Made by a program: the position numbers and the translations under genes. The notes beneath the pieces are model-generated. The model worked only from the letters and a program-made list of their open reading frames with translations. It made no database searches and had not been told where the DNA came from. 64,000 nt of DNA, from contig NZ_CP059563.1 of assembly GCF_014054725.1 (NCBI RefSeq), positions 1 to 64,000 of the forward strand. Reading direction: 5' to 3'. This document shows positions 26,917 to 34,370 of this stretch, piece by piece; position 1 is the first letter of the stretch; every line of letters starts with the position of its first letter. This DNA comes from Conchiformibius steedae. GTDB lineage: Bacteria > Pseudomonadota > Gammaproteobacteria > Burkholderiales > Neisseriaceae.

Positions 26917-27327
26917 TTACTTGGTTGCGGCAAACAGGCGGTTATCCAAAGCCCACGCGCCCGCGCCGGCAGCCGACAGATACAAGAAAATAAAGCAGAA
27001 TAATGCAGCGGGTTCGCCACCGTTCATCAGCGGCAACAGCGGGGCTTGTGCGGCGTGCATCATAAAATATGCTACTGCCATCATGCCCGACAGCAAAAAT
27101 GCCACAGGACGGGTAAACAGACCAATCATCAGCAAAATACCGCCAACCACTTCCAGCACACCTGCCGCGCCCATCAATGAAAACATCGGCATATTGTCAA
27201 ACATTTCAATGTGGGGCATGGCAAACAGTTTGGCTGTACCGTGCAAGAAGAACATATATGCAGTGGTAATGCGCAGCAGTGCCAGCAAAATGGGTTGGAA
27301 GCGTTGCAAAGGGTTGTTGTGAAGCAT
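26917..27327 (-). CDS. DoxX-family four-helix membrane protein
   Basis: The 136-residue protein has four hydrophobic helices and the DoxX pattern LLRITTAYMFFLHGTAKLF, GAAGVLEVVGGILLMIGLFT and GEPAALFCFIFLYLSAAGAG. DoxX proteins are small membrane proteins linked to quinone or thiol redox processes; the exact role is unknown. It is divergent from a LysR regulator 108 bases away, which suggests that regulator controls it. It is a different subfamily from the DoxX-like protein at 33807. Confidence 0.92.
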   Translation of the reverse strand: MLHNNPLQRFQPILLALLRITTAYMFFLHGTAKLFAMPHIEMFDNMPMFSLMGAAGVLEVVGGILLMIGLFTRPVAFLLSGMMAVAYFMMHAAQAPLLPLMNGGEPAALFCFIFLYLSAAGAGAWALDNRLFAATK

Positions 27328-27435
27328 GGTTTTTCCTTAAAATTGAATTGAACTAATCACAATGGACAGTATATAAGATTCTTGTGGTTTAATATACGGT
27401 CGTTTTATTGATAAATCATTTCTTATTGGGAAATA

Positions 27436-28323
27436 ATGGACACGCTTTTTAGTATGAAGGTGTTTCGCTTGGTGGTGGAATCAGGCGGATTCTCACGGGC
27501 GGCGCAGCGTTTGGATATTTCGCCTGCAATGGCAAGCAAACATGTGGCGCATTTGGAAAAAACTTTGTCGGCAAAATTGTTGTACCGCAACAGCCGTCAT
27601 GTGCGCTTAACCGATACGGGCGCGGAATATTACCGCGAATGTGTACACGCTTTGGAAATTTTGGCGGCAGCGGCGCAAAAAGCGGGCGGGGGTTTGGACA
27701 AACCGCAAGGCAGGTTGCGCGTGACCATGCCGCAATGGTTTGCCGACCGCCGTGTCGCGGCGTGGATGGCGGAATACCGCCAACGTTATCCCGAAGTGGT
27801 GTTGGATTTGTCGTTTGACAACCGCCGTTGCGATTTGGTGGCGGAAGGTTTGGATGTGGCATTGCGGGTGTCGGTACACACCGAGCCTGAATGGATTGTG
27901 CGTCCTTTGGGGGAAATTGCGTTTTATTTATACGCTGCGCCCGATTATCTGGCGCGTTACGGCACGCCCGACACGCCCGAAGCTTTATCCAAACACCCCG
28001 CAGTAGTGCCGTCTTATTCCGATTTGGCGTGGGTAAAGCTGCGTCCGCCGCAGGGTGAAGCCAGCACTTTGGCGTTGTGCGAAGCCTTGCGCTGCGACAA
28101 TACCATGATGACCGCCAAACTGATTGGGGCAGGTTGCGGCATTGGTTTTCTGCCCGAATGGTGCGCGGAAGGCTTGGTGCGGCTGTTGCCTGATTACACG
28201 CTGATGCGTATTCCTTTATATGCCGTGTATGCCGACCGTGCTTTTTTAAGTGCTAAAATCCGCAGCTTTATTGATTTTATGATAGAAAAAACCGCCGACC
28301 ACACTCACCCCGTCAAACGGTAA
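27436..28323 (+). CDS. LysR-type transcriptional regulator
   Basis: The 295-residue protein has an N-terminal winged helix (FRLVVESGGFSRAAQRLDIS, then ASKHVAHLEKTLSAKLLYR) and a LysR substrate-binding domain, closest in style to the CrgA/AaeR group (RLRVTMPQWFADR, DLVAEGLDVALRVS). The divergent DoxX gene is the likely target, and LysR regulators commonly autoregulate from such shared promoters. Its 3' end overlaps the 3' end of convergent earP by 19 bases. Confidence 0.94.
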   Translation: MDTLFSMKVFRLVVESGGFSRAAQRLDISPAMASKHVAHLEKTLSAKLLYRNSRHVRLTDTGAEYYRECVHALEILAAAAQKAGGGLDKPQGRLRVTMPQWFADRRVAAWMAEYRQRYPEVVLDLSFDNRRCDLVAEGLDVALRVSVHTEPEWIVRPLGEIAFYLYAAPDYLARYGTPDTPEALSKHPAVVPSYSDLAWVKLRPPQGEASTLALCEALRCDNTMMTAKLIGAGCGIGFLPEWCAEGLVRLLPDYTLMRIPLYAVYADRAFLSAKIRSFIDFMIEKTADHTHPVKR

Positions 28324-29450
28324 CGCGCAGGCTGCTGCGCCGCATACCATTGCGCCAAACGCGACACCGCATCGCTTTGTCCGTGCAAAAACGCCTGCCA
28401 CTGCTGCGCCGACTGCCGCCAATGCCCCTGCCAGTCCAGCAGCGTGATTAAAGCCTGCGTGCGTACCGTATCGTTTAAGCGGCGACCGCCGTTTAATTCG
28501 TTAGACAACACATGATGCGCCGATTGCAGCTTGCCCGGTAAAGAAGCGGCAGGATAATACGTCTGCCGCCAAAACGCATCCGATTTGGTCAGGTGCGCCG
28601 CTTCCGCTTGCGGATAAGTGTGCCACAACATCGGTTTGCCTGCCAATTGCGCCCGTACAAAGCTGTCTTCGCCGCGCACCAGCAAAATATCTGCCGACCA
28701 CAATACTTCGTCAAAATCTGCCTGCGGCACAAACGGCAATATATAGCAGTTGTCAGGCAATGCCCCGTTTTGGCGCAAACTGTCGGCTGATTGTTCGCCT
28801 GCCAACCACCAACGCACATTGCGTCCGCTTTGCATCAGCGTACGCCACCAAATGGGCAATAAAGGTGTTTTGTAACTGAACACAAAAATATCGGTGCTGT
28901 CGGAACTGCGGTCAGGCAAACCCAAACGGCGGCGCAAGGCAAATTCATCGGCGTGGTCAAACGTGCGTTGGCGCATGGCATAGTTTTCTTCGCGCAACAA
29001 CCCCCCGCTCTCGGGTACAAAACCCATCTGCCAAAAATACTTTTGCAAATGATTGGCTTGTAAAGATTTCATCAAATGCGTGCGTAAAGCCCAATCTTCC
29101 GCGCTCAAGTATTCCCAATTCAGGCACACGGCGTTGTTGTCAATAATGATTTTTTGTACGCTTTCGGGTAAACGGCAGGCAAAGGCTTCAATCGCCAAAT
29201 CGGGCGGCGGCACATGGCTTAAATCGGCATACTGCCCTTCCTGCCAATGGCGTAAATACACACCATCGTGATGCAAAGGCAGAATTTCGGGCAAAGACGG
29301 CACAATTGCCCGCAATGCCGCCGCATTGTCCACCCACAAATACACGCTCCAGCCCAAACGCTGCGTCAGCTCCCGAGCTAAACGCCACGACACGCCAATA
29401 TCGCCAAAATTATCGATTACGGTACAAAAAAGCCAACATTTGATTTTCAT
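28305..29450 (-). CDS. earP: EF-P arginine 32 rhamnosyltransferase EarP
   Basis: EarP transfers rhamnose from dTDP-rhamnose to the conserved arginine of elongation factor P, activating it for proline-stretch translation. The 381-residue protein has the catalytic Asp13 and Asp17 of the family in CTVIDNFGDIGVSWRLARE, and the C-terminal nucleotide-sugar site LLVRGEDSFVRAQLAGKP containing the expected Glu. The start MKIKCWLF aligns these residues at 13 and 17; a ten-residue upstream extension is rejected. The efp gene, often adjacent, is not in this window. Confidence 0.95.
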   Translation of the reverse strand: MKIKCWLFCTVIDNFGDIGVSWRLARELTQRLGWSVYLWVDNAAALRAIVPSLPEILPLHHDGVYLRHWQEGQYADLSHVPPPDLAIEAFACRLPESVQKIIIDNNAVCLNWEYLSAEDWALRTHLMKSLQANHLQKYFWQMGFVPESGGLLREENYAMRQRTFDHADEFALRRRLGLPDRSSDSTDIFVFSYKTPLLPIWWRTLMQSGRNVRWWLAGEQSADSLRQNGALPDNCYILPFVPQADFDEVLWSADILLVRGEDSFVRAQLAGKPMLWHTYPQAEAAHLTKSDAFWRQTYYPAASLPGKLQSAHHVLSNELNGGRRLNDTVRTQALITLLDWQGHWRQSAQQWQAFLHGQSDAVSRLAQWYAAQQPARYRLTG

Positions 29451-30020
29451 CGGTATTCCTTCAGTATTGACACAGCACAATCAATCAGGGTAACACAGAA
29501 CGTGCGCTGCTGCGCCCCCGCAAAGCATAGTAAGAAAATATGGTAAAAATTTTGAGAATAAATTGCATGCACGGGCAAATTTCGTCAGAATTAAAACATC
29601 ATTCCGCACAAGGTGCTAGCCTGTATCCTGCAGGAACAGGTATAAAATGTGTATCAGTGTTGTATTTGGCATACGCAGCAGACGGAATGTGGCTTTTGGG
29701 TGCGGTGGTTTTTTCCTCCTTTTCCAGCGCGCCCCCCGAGTAGCTTTAGGGTTATTCGGGCAAAACGGTTTTACCCCAGCCGTTTTGCCCGAATAACCCT
29801 GTTTTTTATGTAGCGTTTGTGTCAAGAAAACGCGCCAAGACGTTACCGTTTGCACAGCGGCGGTTACATAAAGGCGTATTGCGTGAAGCTTTGCAAAGTT
29901 CGGCAATCCCGTTGGACGGACAGCGGGCAGAGGCGTAATATTCGCTCTGTTGCCGAACGGGACGGCACAAACCAAAAATTTCCCGCTTGTTTTTCCACTC
30001 TTTAATTCAATAAGGAAACC
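29451..30020. other. 570-base gap between earP and acp, possibly an RNA locus
   Basis: No convincing protein gene is present; a 67-codon rightward frame (29540-29743) has no family resemblance or good ribosome site. The gap holds a smaller hairpin CCTGT/ACAGG near 29621-29640 and a perfect 21-bp hairpin at 29748-29800 with a U-run. The sequence before the hairpin could encode a small RNA. It does not match conserved segments of tmRNA, SRP RNA, RNase P RNA or 6S RNA that I could check by eye. Confidence 0.5.
29748..29807 (+). terminator. Perfect 21-bp hairpin with U-run and no recognised upstream gene
   Basis: AGGGTTATTCGGGCAAAACGG (29748-29768) is exactly complementary to the sequence at 29780-29800, with an 11-base loop, followed by GTTTTTTATG. 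It is an unusually long perfect stem for a terminator. No credible protein gene ends immediately before it on the plus strand. Confidence 0.8.
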
Positions 30021-30416
30021 ATGATGAAAGCCCTGAAAATTTTTTCCGCCATTGCCCTGTCTGCTGGTCTGATTGCTTCTGCTTCTGCCGCTACCAGCCC
30101 CATTAACGCCAACAAAATCACCAAACGCGCCAATGTAAGCTACACCTGCCAAGGCGGCAAACACCTGACTGTGAGCTACGGCTTTAACGCTGCGGGCGTA
30201 CCCGTTACCGCCACTGCCCGTGTAAACGGTCAAAACCGCGTAATGCGCTACGACCTGAACCATTCTGACAACGTCAGCTCTTTCTTTAAAGATGCACGCG
30301 GTTACCGTTTGGGCGCAAGCAACATCGACAGCCGCAACTACCGCAAAGCCAGCGTAATGGTTACCGAGCCGAACAACCGCATCGCTTTCAAGAGCTGCAT
30401 GCCCCGCACCCGTTAA
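30021..30416 (+). CDS. acp: Adhesin complex protein (MliC-like lysozyme inhibitor)
   Basis: The 131-residue protein has a signal peptide ending near ASA and the pattern of Neisseria ACP: RANVSYTCQGGKHLTVSYGF, NHSDNVSSFF, GYRLGASNID, NYRKASVMVTEPNNRIAFKS and a C-terminal CMPR. The two cysteines should form the single disulphide of the small beta-barrel. In Neisseria ACP is surface-exposed, aids adhesion and inhibits C-type lysozyme. A good AAGGAAACC precedes the tandem ATGs at 30021/30024. Confidence 0.92.
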   Translation: MMKALKIFSAIALSAGLIASASAATSPINANKITKRANVSYTCQGGKHLTVSYGFNAAGVPVTATARVNGQNRVMRYDLNHSDNVSSFFKDARGYRLGASNIDSRNYRKASVMVTEPNNRIAFKSCMPRTR

Positions 30417-30471
30417 TTGAGTTGGGTTTGGCAAAATTTAAAAAGTTAATTAAAAGTACATGATGAAACCC

Positions 30472-30495
30472 ACCCCGCACAGCAATGTGCGGGGT
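30472..30495 (+). terminator. Hairpin after acp
   Basis: ACCCCGCAC and GTGCGGGGT form a GC-rich hairpin 56 bases after the acp stop. No U-run follows, so it may stabilise the 3' end while the next hairpin terminates. Confidence 0.55.
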
Positions 30496-30536
30496 GTTCA
30501 CATAAGCGTGTCTGCCTGTAGCGATTGCAGTTATCA

Positions 30537-30575
30537 AAATCTGCATAAAGTTCAACAGCTTTATGCGGATTTTTT
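30537..30575. terminator. Bidirectional terminator between acp and the RiPP operon
   Basis: AAATCTGCATAAAG and CTTTATGCGGATTTTTT pair around a seven-base loop. It follows both acp (plus strand) and the anti-sigma gene (minus strand), with A and T runs on the two sides. Confidence 0.88.
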
Positions 30576-30577
30576 CA

Positions 30578-30790
30578 TCACGGTAACCGGTTTTCAACTT
30601 CATGCTGATTATTTTCCGACTCACGCTGCCACTGCCCCACCTGCTTGCGGATAAACGACAATTGCGCGTGATAACGGCGGCAGCTCGGGCAAAACGGCAG
30701 ATGCAGGCGCAATTGCCAGCGTTCCCCGCGTGTCAATTCCCTGTCCTGCCCTTGCGACAACAGCTTGCAGGCTTCTTTACAATTCAACAT
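30578..30790 (-). CDS. Zinc-finger anti-sigma factor (MseR-like)
   Basis: The 70-residue cytoplasmic protein has Cys4 and Cys8 and an H-x3-C-x2-C motif in LRLHLPFCPSCRRY, the ZAS/zf-HC2 zinc-binding pattern of redox-sensitive anti-sigma factors. It overlaps the ECF sigma gene by 14 bases, which supports the pairing. In Neisseria the equivalent protein (MseR) holds the ECF sigma factor inactive. A release signal here, oxidant or metal displacing zinc, is inferred. ATG 30790 is used because an upstream start would extend further into the sigma gene. Confidence 0.88.
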   Translation of the reverse strand: MLNCKEACKLLSQGQDRELTRGERWQLRLHLPFCPSCRRYHAQLSFIRKQVGQWQRESENNQHEVENRLP

Positions 30791-31379
30791 ACGCCTTTCC
30801 TGATTCCTGATGCCAATCAAACCAACGGTGTTGCAAACACGCCCGCAGTCCGTTGCGGGCGCGGTGCAAAATCACATAACAGTTTTCGCGGCTGATGGCA
30901 AAATCCGCACAAATTTCCTCAACTTCCATGCCCATGATTTCGCGCAGATAAAAAATCCGTGCGGTGTCTTCGGGCAATCCGCGCAAACAGTTTTCTAAAG
31001 CGCGGCGAAATTCCTGCTGGTCGGTAAAGGTTTCGGGTTCGGCATCCCAAGCCTGCGGTGCAGCCGCTGCCAGCCAATGTCCGCGTTCGTCAAAACAGGC
31101 ATCAAAATTTTGCTCGATGGCGTGATTGTCTTCCTGCCATTCGTCCAAACTAACCATATTTTTCAGGCTGCGGAAATGGTCGCTGATTTTGTTTTTTAAA
31201 ATTGCCAGCACCCATGTTTTTAATCCCGAATCGCTGCGGAACTGACGGTGTTTGTCCATTGCGGCGACTAGGGCTTCCTGTACCATGTCTTCGGCAAGGT
31301 CTTCATCGCGCAACTGCACGCGGGCAAAACGCAAGACTTCGGGGCGCACCGCCGCCAACAGGGCTTGGAACTGTTCCAT
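30777..31379 (-). CDS. ECF-family RNA polymerase sigma factor
   Basis: The 200-residue protein has sigma region 2 (RFARVQLRDEDLAEDMVQEA, then KTWVLAILKNKISDHFR) and region 4 (LREIMGMEVEEICADFAISR, then NCYVILHRARNGLRACLQ). It follows hvfC by one base and overlaps its anti-sigma gene. The order sigma, anti-sigma, DUF2063, DUF692 matches the Neisseria ecf locus, whose sigma factor controls its own operon and methionine sulphoxide reductase. Autoregulation from the candidate promoter at 34341 is inferred. Confidence 0.94.
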   Translation of the reverse strand: MEQFQALLAAVRPEVLRFARVQLRDEDLAEDMVQEALVAAMDKHRQFRSDSGLKTWVLAILKNKISDHFRSLKNMVSLDEWQEDNHAIEQNFDACFDERGHWLAAAAPQAWDAEPETFTDQQEFRRALENCLRGLPEDTARIFYLREIMGMEVEEICADFAISRENCYVILHRARNGLRACLQHRWFDWHQESGKAYVEL

Positions 31380-31380
31380 G

Positions 31381-32100
31381 CTAATCCGCCACAGGCAGCA
31401 GCACGCCCGCCTTTATCCATGCACCCACGGCATCACGCAGCCATGCTTCGGCAGAATTGCCTGTTAATTCGTACAAGGCAGCGGCAAGACTGTTTAAGCT
31501 GTCGTCCTGACTGCTAAAATGTTCCAGTAAAAACAAATCGGTATTTTCCAATTTGCGGTAATAGACTTCGTTGTGCGGATTGCGCCACGTCAATACGGCG
31601 GTTTCGCCCTCGTCCAAGCGTTCCAAACCGCTGCTGACAAAATCGCAGGGGTAATGCGTTAAACGGGCAGCAGGCGAAAAACGCAGCAGGGTATCATCTT
31701 GCCAACTGCCGTCTGATTCGGGAAGCAAGGCGGTCTCGGCGTGCAACAGCGCGGTTTCAAAATCCATCATCGCCAACACATTATCGGGCAGTTTGTCTGC
31801 ACCGTTTTTGCTTTGCGCGTAGGCAAGAAATTGGGCGGGAATATCGTTAAAAAACGGCGATTCGGGCTTAGCTTCTGCCAAAAAACGGTTTTGCAGACGT
31901 TCCCACAAGGCAGCATCGGCAAAATGCTGGCTGTCGCTGAAACACAAATCCAAAAAGTTTTTAATATTATTGCGAACCAATCGGTTATAAACCGCCAAAC
32001 GCTCGGCAGGCATACCGGGGGGCGCAGGTTGGGACGGGTCGCGCACATAATTCGCCAGCATGGCTTGAAATTCGGCGCTGCTTATTTTGGCTTCAGACAT
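31381..32100 (-). CDS. hvfC: DUF2063 partner protein of the RiPP maturase (HvfC/BufC-like)
   Basis: The 239-residue protein has the DUF2063 N-terminal pattern [20 protein letters not shown], then [20 protein letters not shown]. The C-terminal half resembles a RiPP-recognition partner domain ([20 protein letters not shown]). Proteins of this type form a complex with the DUF692 enzyme and help it bind precursor peptides. The start [11 protein letters not shown] overlaps the hvfB stop by eight bases, indicating coupled translation. A 12-residue upstream extension inside hvfB is rejected. Confidence 0.92.
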   Translation of the reverse strand: MSEAKISSAEFQAMLANYVRDPSQPAPPGMPAERLAVYNRLVRNNIKNFLDLCFSDSQHFADAALWERLQNRFLAEAKPESPFFNDIPAQFLAYAQSKNGADKLPDNVLAMMDFETALLHAETALLPESDGSWQDDTLLRFSPAARLTHYPCDFVSSGLERLDEGETAVLTWRNPHNEVYYRKLENTDLFLLEHFSSQDDSLNSLAAALYELTGNSAEAWLRDAVGAWIKAGVLLPVAD

Positions 32101-32938
32101 AAGGTGCTTCCTCGGTTTGCCTTTGAATCGCAGCAATGCGCCCTACTTCGGCTTCCAGCTCGGCAAACGGCGGAAAATTGCTGTCGCGTTCCAATAATAC
32201 GGGCACAGGGTGGGGAATGCGTTGGCAGGTATAGGCAAATAAGTCCCACACCGCATCGCACACGGCTTGTCCGTGGGTGTCAATCAATAGGGTTTCGTGT
32301 TCTTCATCGTGTCCTGCCATGTGCATATAGTTCACACGCGGCAAATCCACGCGGTCAATATAATCGCGCGGCTGCACAATGCCGTGATTCACGGCATTAA
32401 CATACACATTATTGACATCCAAATGAATCCCACAATCCGCTTCCCGCGCCACGGCGTTTAAAAAACCCACTTCGTCCATTTCCGCCAAAGGGCTGTGGGC
32501 GTAATACGATGTATTTTCAACCGAAATCTGCTGTTCTAAAATATCCTGCACCATGCGGATACGCGCAGCGGTGTGGCGCACCGATTCTTCGGTAAATGGC
32601 AGCGGCAGCAGGTCGTACACATGCCCGTGATGGCTACAATAGCTTAAATGTTCAGAAAAAAAGCCGATGCGGTATTGACGCATAAATTCTTTGATTTGGC
32701 GGACAAAATCTATTTGCAAAGGGTCTTGTCCGCCCAAAGACAGCGATAAGCCGTGGCAGGCAATGGGGAAACGTTCTGCCACCGCATCAAATTTTTTGCG
32801 TGCCGCGCCACCCATTTTCAACCAGTTTTCAGGCGAAGCTTCAATAAATTGAATGGGCGAAACTTCGCGGTCTAATGCCAGAAAATCATCTGCCATACTG
32901 CGTTTGTATCCCAAACCTGCACCTTGTAAAGCGTTCAT
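32093..32938 (-). CDS. hvfB: MNIO (DUF692) multinuclear iron RiPP maturase (HvfB/BufB-like)
   Basis: DUF692/MNIO enzymes are TIM-barrel non-heme iron oxidases that rewrite cysteines in precursor peptides, giving oxazolone/thioamide or thiooxazole groups that bind copper. The 281-residue protein has [60 protein letters not shown] and LLERDSNFP, which contain the expected His, Asp and Glu metal ligands. ATG 32938 follows AAGGATAAAAAG. It lies 133 bases downstream of the precursor genes behind a large inverted repeat. Confidence 0.95.
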   Translation of the reverse strand: MNALQGAGLGYKRSMADDFLALDREVSPIQFIEASPENWLKMGGAARKKFDAVAERFPIACHGLSLSLGGQDPLQIDFVRQIKEFMRQYRIGFFSEHLSYCSHHGHVYDLLPLPFTEESVRHTAARIRMVQDILEQQISVENTSYYAHSPLAEMDEVGFLNAVAREADCGIHLDVNNVYVNAVNHGIVQPRDYIDRVDLPRVNYMHMAGHDEEHETLLIDTHGQAVCDAVWDLFAYTCQRIPHPVPVLLERDSNFPPFAELEAEVGRIAAIQRQTEEAPYV

Positions 32939-32959
32939 CTTTTTATCCTTTATATTTTT

Positions 32960-33004
32960 ATGCCATGCGTATGGCAGCTTGTGCAAACCGCCATACGCAT
33001 GGCA
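32960..33004. repeat. Nested inverted repeat between precursor and maturase genes
   Basis: TGCCATGCGTATGGC (32961-32975) and GCCATACGCATGGCA (32990-33004) are perfect 15-base inverted repeats separated by 14 bases. Each arm is also partly palindromic (GCCAT...ATGGC), so the RNA can fold as one long stem or two short ones. It lies in the only sizeable gap of the operon. No U-run follows on the minus strand, so it looks like an RNA-stability or partial attenuation element rather than a full terminator. Confidence 0.8.
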
Positions 33005-33071
33005 AAACAGACAGCTAAAACCAACAGGGCTTCAGCCTGCCTGTTTACTTTGGTTTAGAAACGGTTGTTAA

Positions 33072-33425
33072 TTAGTGACCGCATTTGCCTTCAGCCGCTT
33101 TTGCGCCTGTGGATTGATGTGCGCCGCCGCAATTGCCTTCGCCTGTTTTGGACGAATGTCCGCCACATGCACCTTCACGGGCTTTGGATTTGCCCGCACC
33201 ACATGCGCCCTCGCCTGCTTTAACACCGTGCGCTGCACCACACGCACCCGCAGTGGTTTTGCTGTGACGGTGTTTTTTGGTCAGGCTGCCGCGTTTGGCT
33301 TTTTTCAGTTTTTTCGCTTTTTGGGTTTTGGCGGTAGCGGCTTGATGATGGTCGGCAACGGCTGTTTGCGAACCCAGCAGCGCCAATGCACCCGCCAAGG
33401 CAATTAAAGAAGCAGTTTTTTTCAT
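33072..33425 (-). CDS. hvfA: Secreted Cys-rich RiPP precursor, HvfA-like, soluble type
   Basis: The 117-residue peptide has a signal sequence (SLIALAGALALLGSQTAVA) with predicted cleavage before DHHQ, a Lys-rich stretch (KAKKLKKAKRG) and five cysteines, each followed by Gly in AGACG, GEGACG, REGACG, GEGNCG and AEGKCG. These fit loosely the EG-x-CG core motifs modified by HvfB-type enzymes. Histidines are interspersed. The product should be periplasmic and bind copper after modification; this is by analogy. It shares the start MKKT-SLIALAGALAL with the neighbouring precursor, so the two are divergent paralogues. Confidence 0.88.
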   Translation of the reverse strand: MKKTASLIALAGALALLGSQTAVADHHQAATAKTQKAKKLKKAKRGSLTKKHRHSKTTAGACGAAHGVKAGEGACGAGKSKAREGACGGHSSKTGEGNCGGAHQSTGAKAAEGKCGH

Positions 33426-33476
33426 GGTTTCATCCTTTTAAATTTCAATTGATTCAATCATAAAGCGGGCGCAAGA

Positions 33477-33655
33477 TTATTTTTGCTCGCCGCCGCATTT
33501 ACCCTCACCGCACTTGCCTTCGCCCGCTTTGCTGCCCGCAGCCGATGCACCGCCGCATTTGCCTTCACCACATTTACCCTCGCCCGCTTTGCTGGCAGCA
33601 GCCGATGCCGCACCACCGCATTTACCCTCACCGCATTTGCCTTCGCCCGCTTTAG
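33477..33655 (-). repeat. Three-unit minisatellite encoding the EGKCG blocks
   Basis: Three near-identical units of about 60-63 bases encode GEGKCGEGKCGG plus an Ala/Ser/Lys spacer. Synonymous positions are largely shared between units, which points to recent duplication or gene conversion, so core number may vary between strains in steps of two motifs. Confidence 0.8.
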
Positions 33656-33773
33656 CAGCAGAGGCAGGCTGTTGTTGCGCGGCGGGGGCTGCGCTGTTTT
33701 GTGATGCGGAATCCTGACAAGCCGCCAATGCCAACGCACCTGCCAAAGCAATCAGAGAAGAAGTTTTTTTCAT
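33477..33773 (-). CDS. hvfA: Lipoprotein-type RiPP precursor with six EGKCG motifs, HvfA-like
   Basis: The 98-residue peptide has a lipobox LAAC with Cys19 instead of a signal peptidase I site, an Ala/Gln linker, and three copies of the block GEGKCGEGKCGG. The six EGKCG cysteines are at residues 47, 52, 68, 73, 88 and 93. Each EGKCG is an expected substrate of an HvfB/HvfC-type maturase. If lipidated, the product would be a membrane-anchored copper ligand beside the soluble paralogue. It lies 33 bases downstream of the HvfX-like gene and has its own good ribosome site (AAAGGACTTG). Confidence 0.9.
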   Translation of the reverse strand: MKKTSSLIALAGALALAACQDSASQNSAAPAAQQQPASAAKAGEGKCGEGKCGGAASAAASKAGEGKCGEGKCGGASAAGSKAGEGKCGEGKCGGEQK

Positions 33774-33806
33774 GGTTCAAGTCCTTTGTTAAACAGTTAA
33801 AGAAAA

Positions 33807-34307
33807 TCAATTGGTTTCATGCGTTACCGCTGCATCCGCAGCTTTACGCCCGAATAAAACATAATCCAGCGACCAACGCCCCATGCCTTGCAACAGCAAA
33901 GGCAGCAGCATCAGCAGATACACCAGCGCCATTTTGTAGCCGTTGTTGCAAACATTGTAGCCGTTGCCGCCGTGTACCGCCGCCCAAGCCACCGCCGTCA
34001 GCACAGCCAACACCAAAGCACCAGCACGACCGAACAATCCCAACACCAGCAGCAGCGGCACCAGCAATTCCGCGCCCATTGCCAACGCCCAATTAAAATC
34101 GGCAGGCAACACATTAAACGGAAACGGAAACGATTGCTGGATATCGGCAAACCAGTTTTGTCCGCGCCATTTTTCCAAACCTGCTTCCGCAAATTCATAA
34201 GCAACAAACAAACGCAGTGCCAGCAGCGACACATCTTTGCCGATGCCTTCGGAAAAATGTTTTAAACAGCGCAGCCGTTTGGGGCAGCAGAGGCGTGGAT
34301 TCATCAT
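33807..34307 (-). CDS. DoxX-like membrane protein of the RiPP operon (HvfX-like)
   Basis: The 166-residue protein has four hydrophobic helices, with LLALRLFVAYEFAEAGLEKW at the start and LAMGAELLVPLLLVLGLFGR and YKMALVYLLMLLPLLLQG later. DoxX-type proteins regularly accompany DUF692-DUF2063 RiPP operons and are called HvfX in such loci; their role in copper-peptide maturation or membrane redox coupling is not settled. It is the first gene of the leftward operon and follows the candidate ECF promoter. Several cysteines near the N-terminus (RLCCPKRLRC) might be metal- or redox-active. Confidence 0.88.
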   Translation of the reverse strand: MMNPRLCCPKRLRCLKHFSEGIGKDVSLLALRLFVAYEFAEAGLEKWRGQNWFADIQQSFPFPFNVLPADFNWALAMGAELLVPLLLVLGLFGRAGALVLAVLTAVAWAAVHGGNGYNVCNNGYKMALVYLLMLLPLLLQGMGRWSLDYVLFGRKAADAAVTHETN

Positions 34308-34340
34308 AAGGTGTTTCCCTGTTTGTGAAGTGTTATACCC

Positions 34341-34370
34341 GTTAGACGGACAAGGCAGGCGTTTTCTTAC
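34341..34370 (-). promoter_or_regulatory. Candidate ECF sigma promoter of the RiPP operon
   Basis: On the minus strand GTAAG (34370-34366) and CGTCTAAC (34348-34341) are separated by 17 bases. This fits the general ECF pattern of an AAC/AAG-type -35 and a CGTC-type -10, about 35 bases before the first start codon. No competing sigma-70 promoter is obvious. The assignment is inference from one site. Confidence 0.45.

Noticed and set aside
29616-30434. A 272-codon leftward frame opposite acp
   Set aside because: It is antisense to a recognised gene with signal peptide and family match, crosses the 21-bp hairpin and shows no family resemblance.
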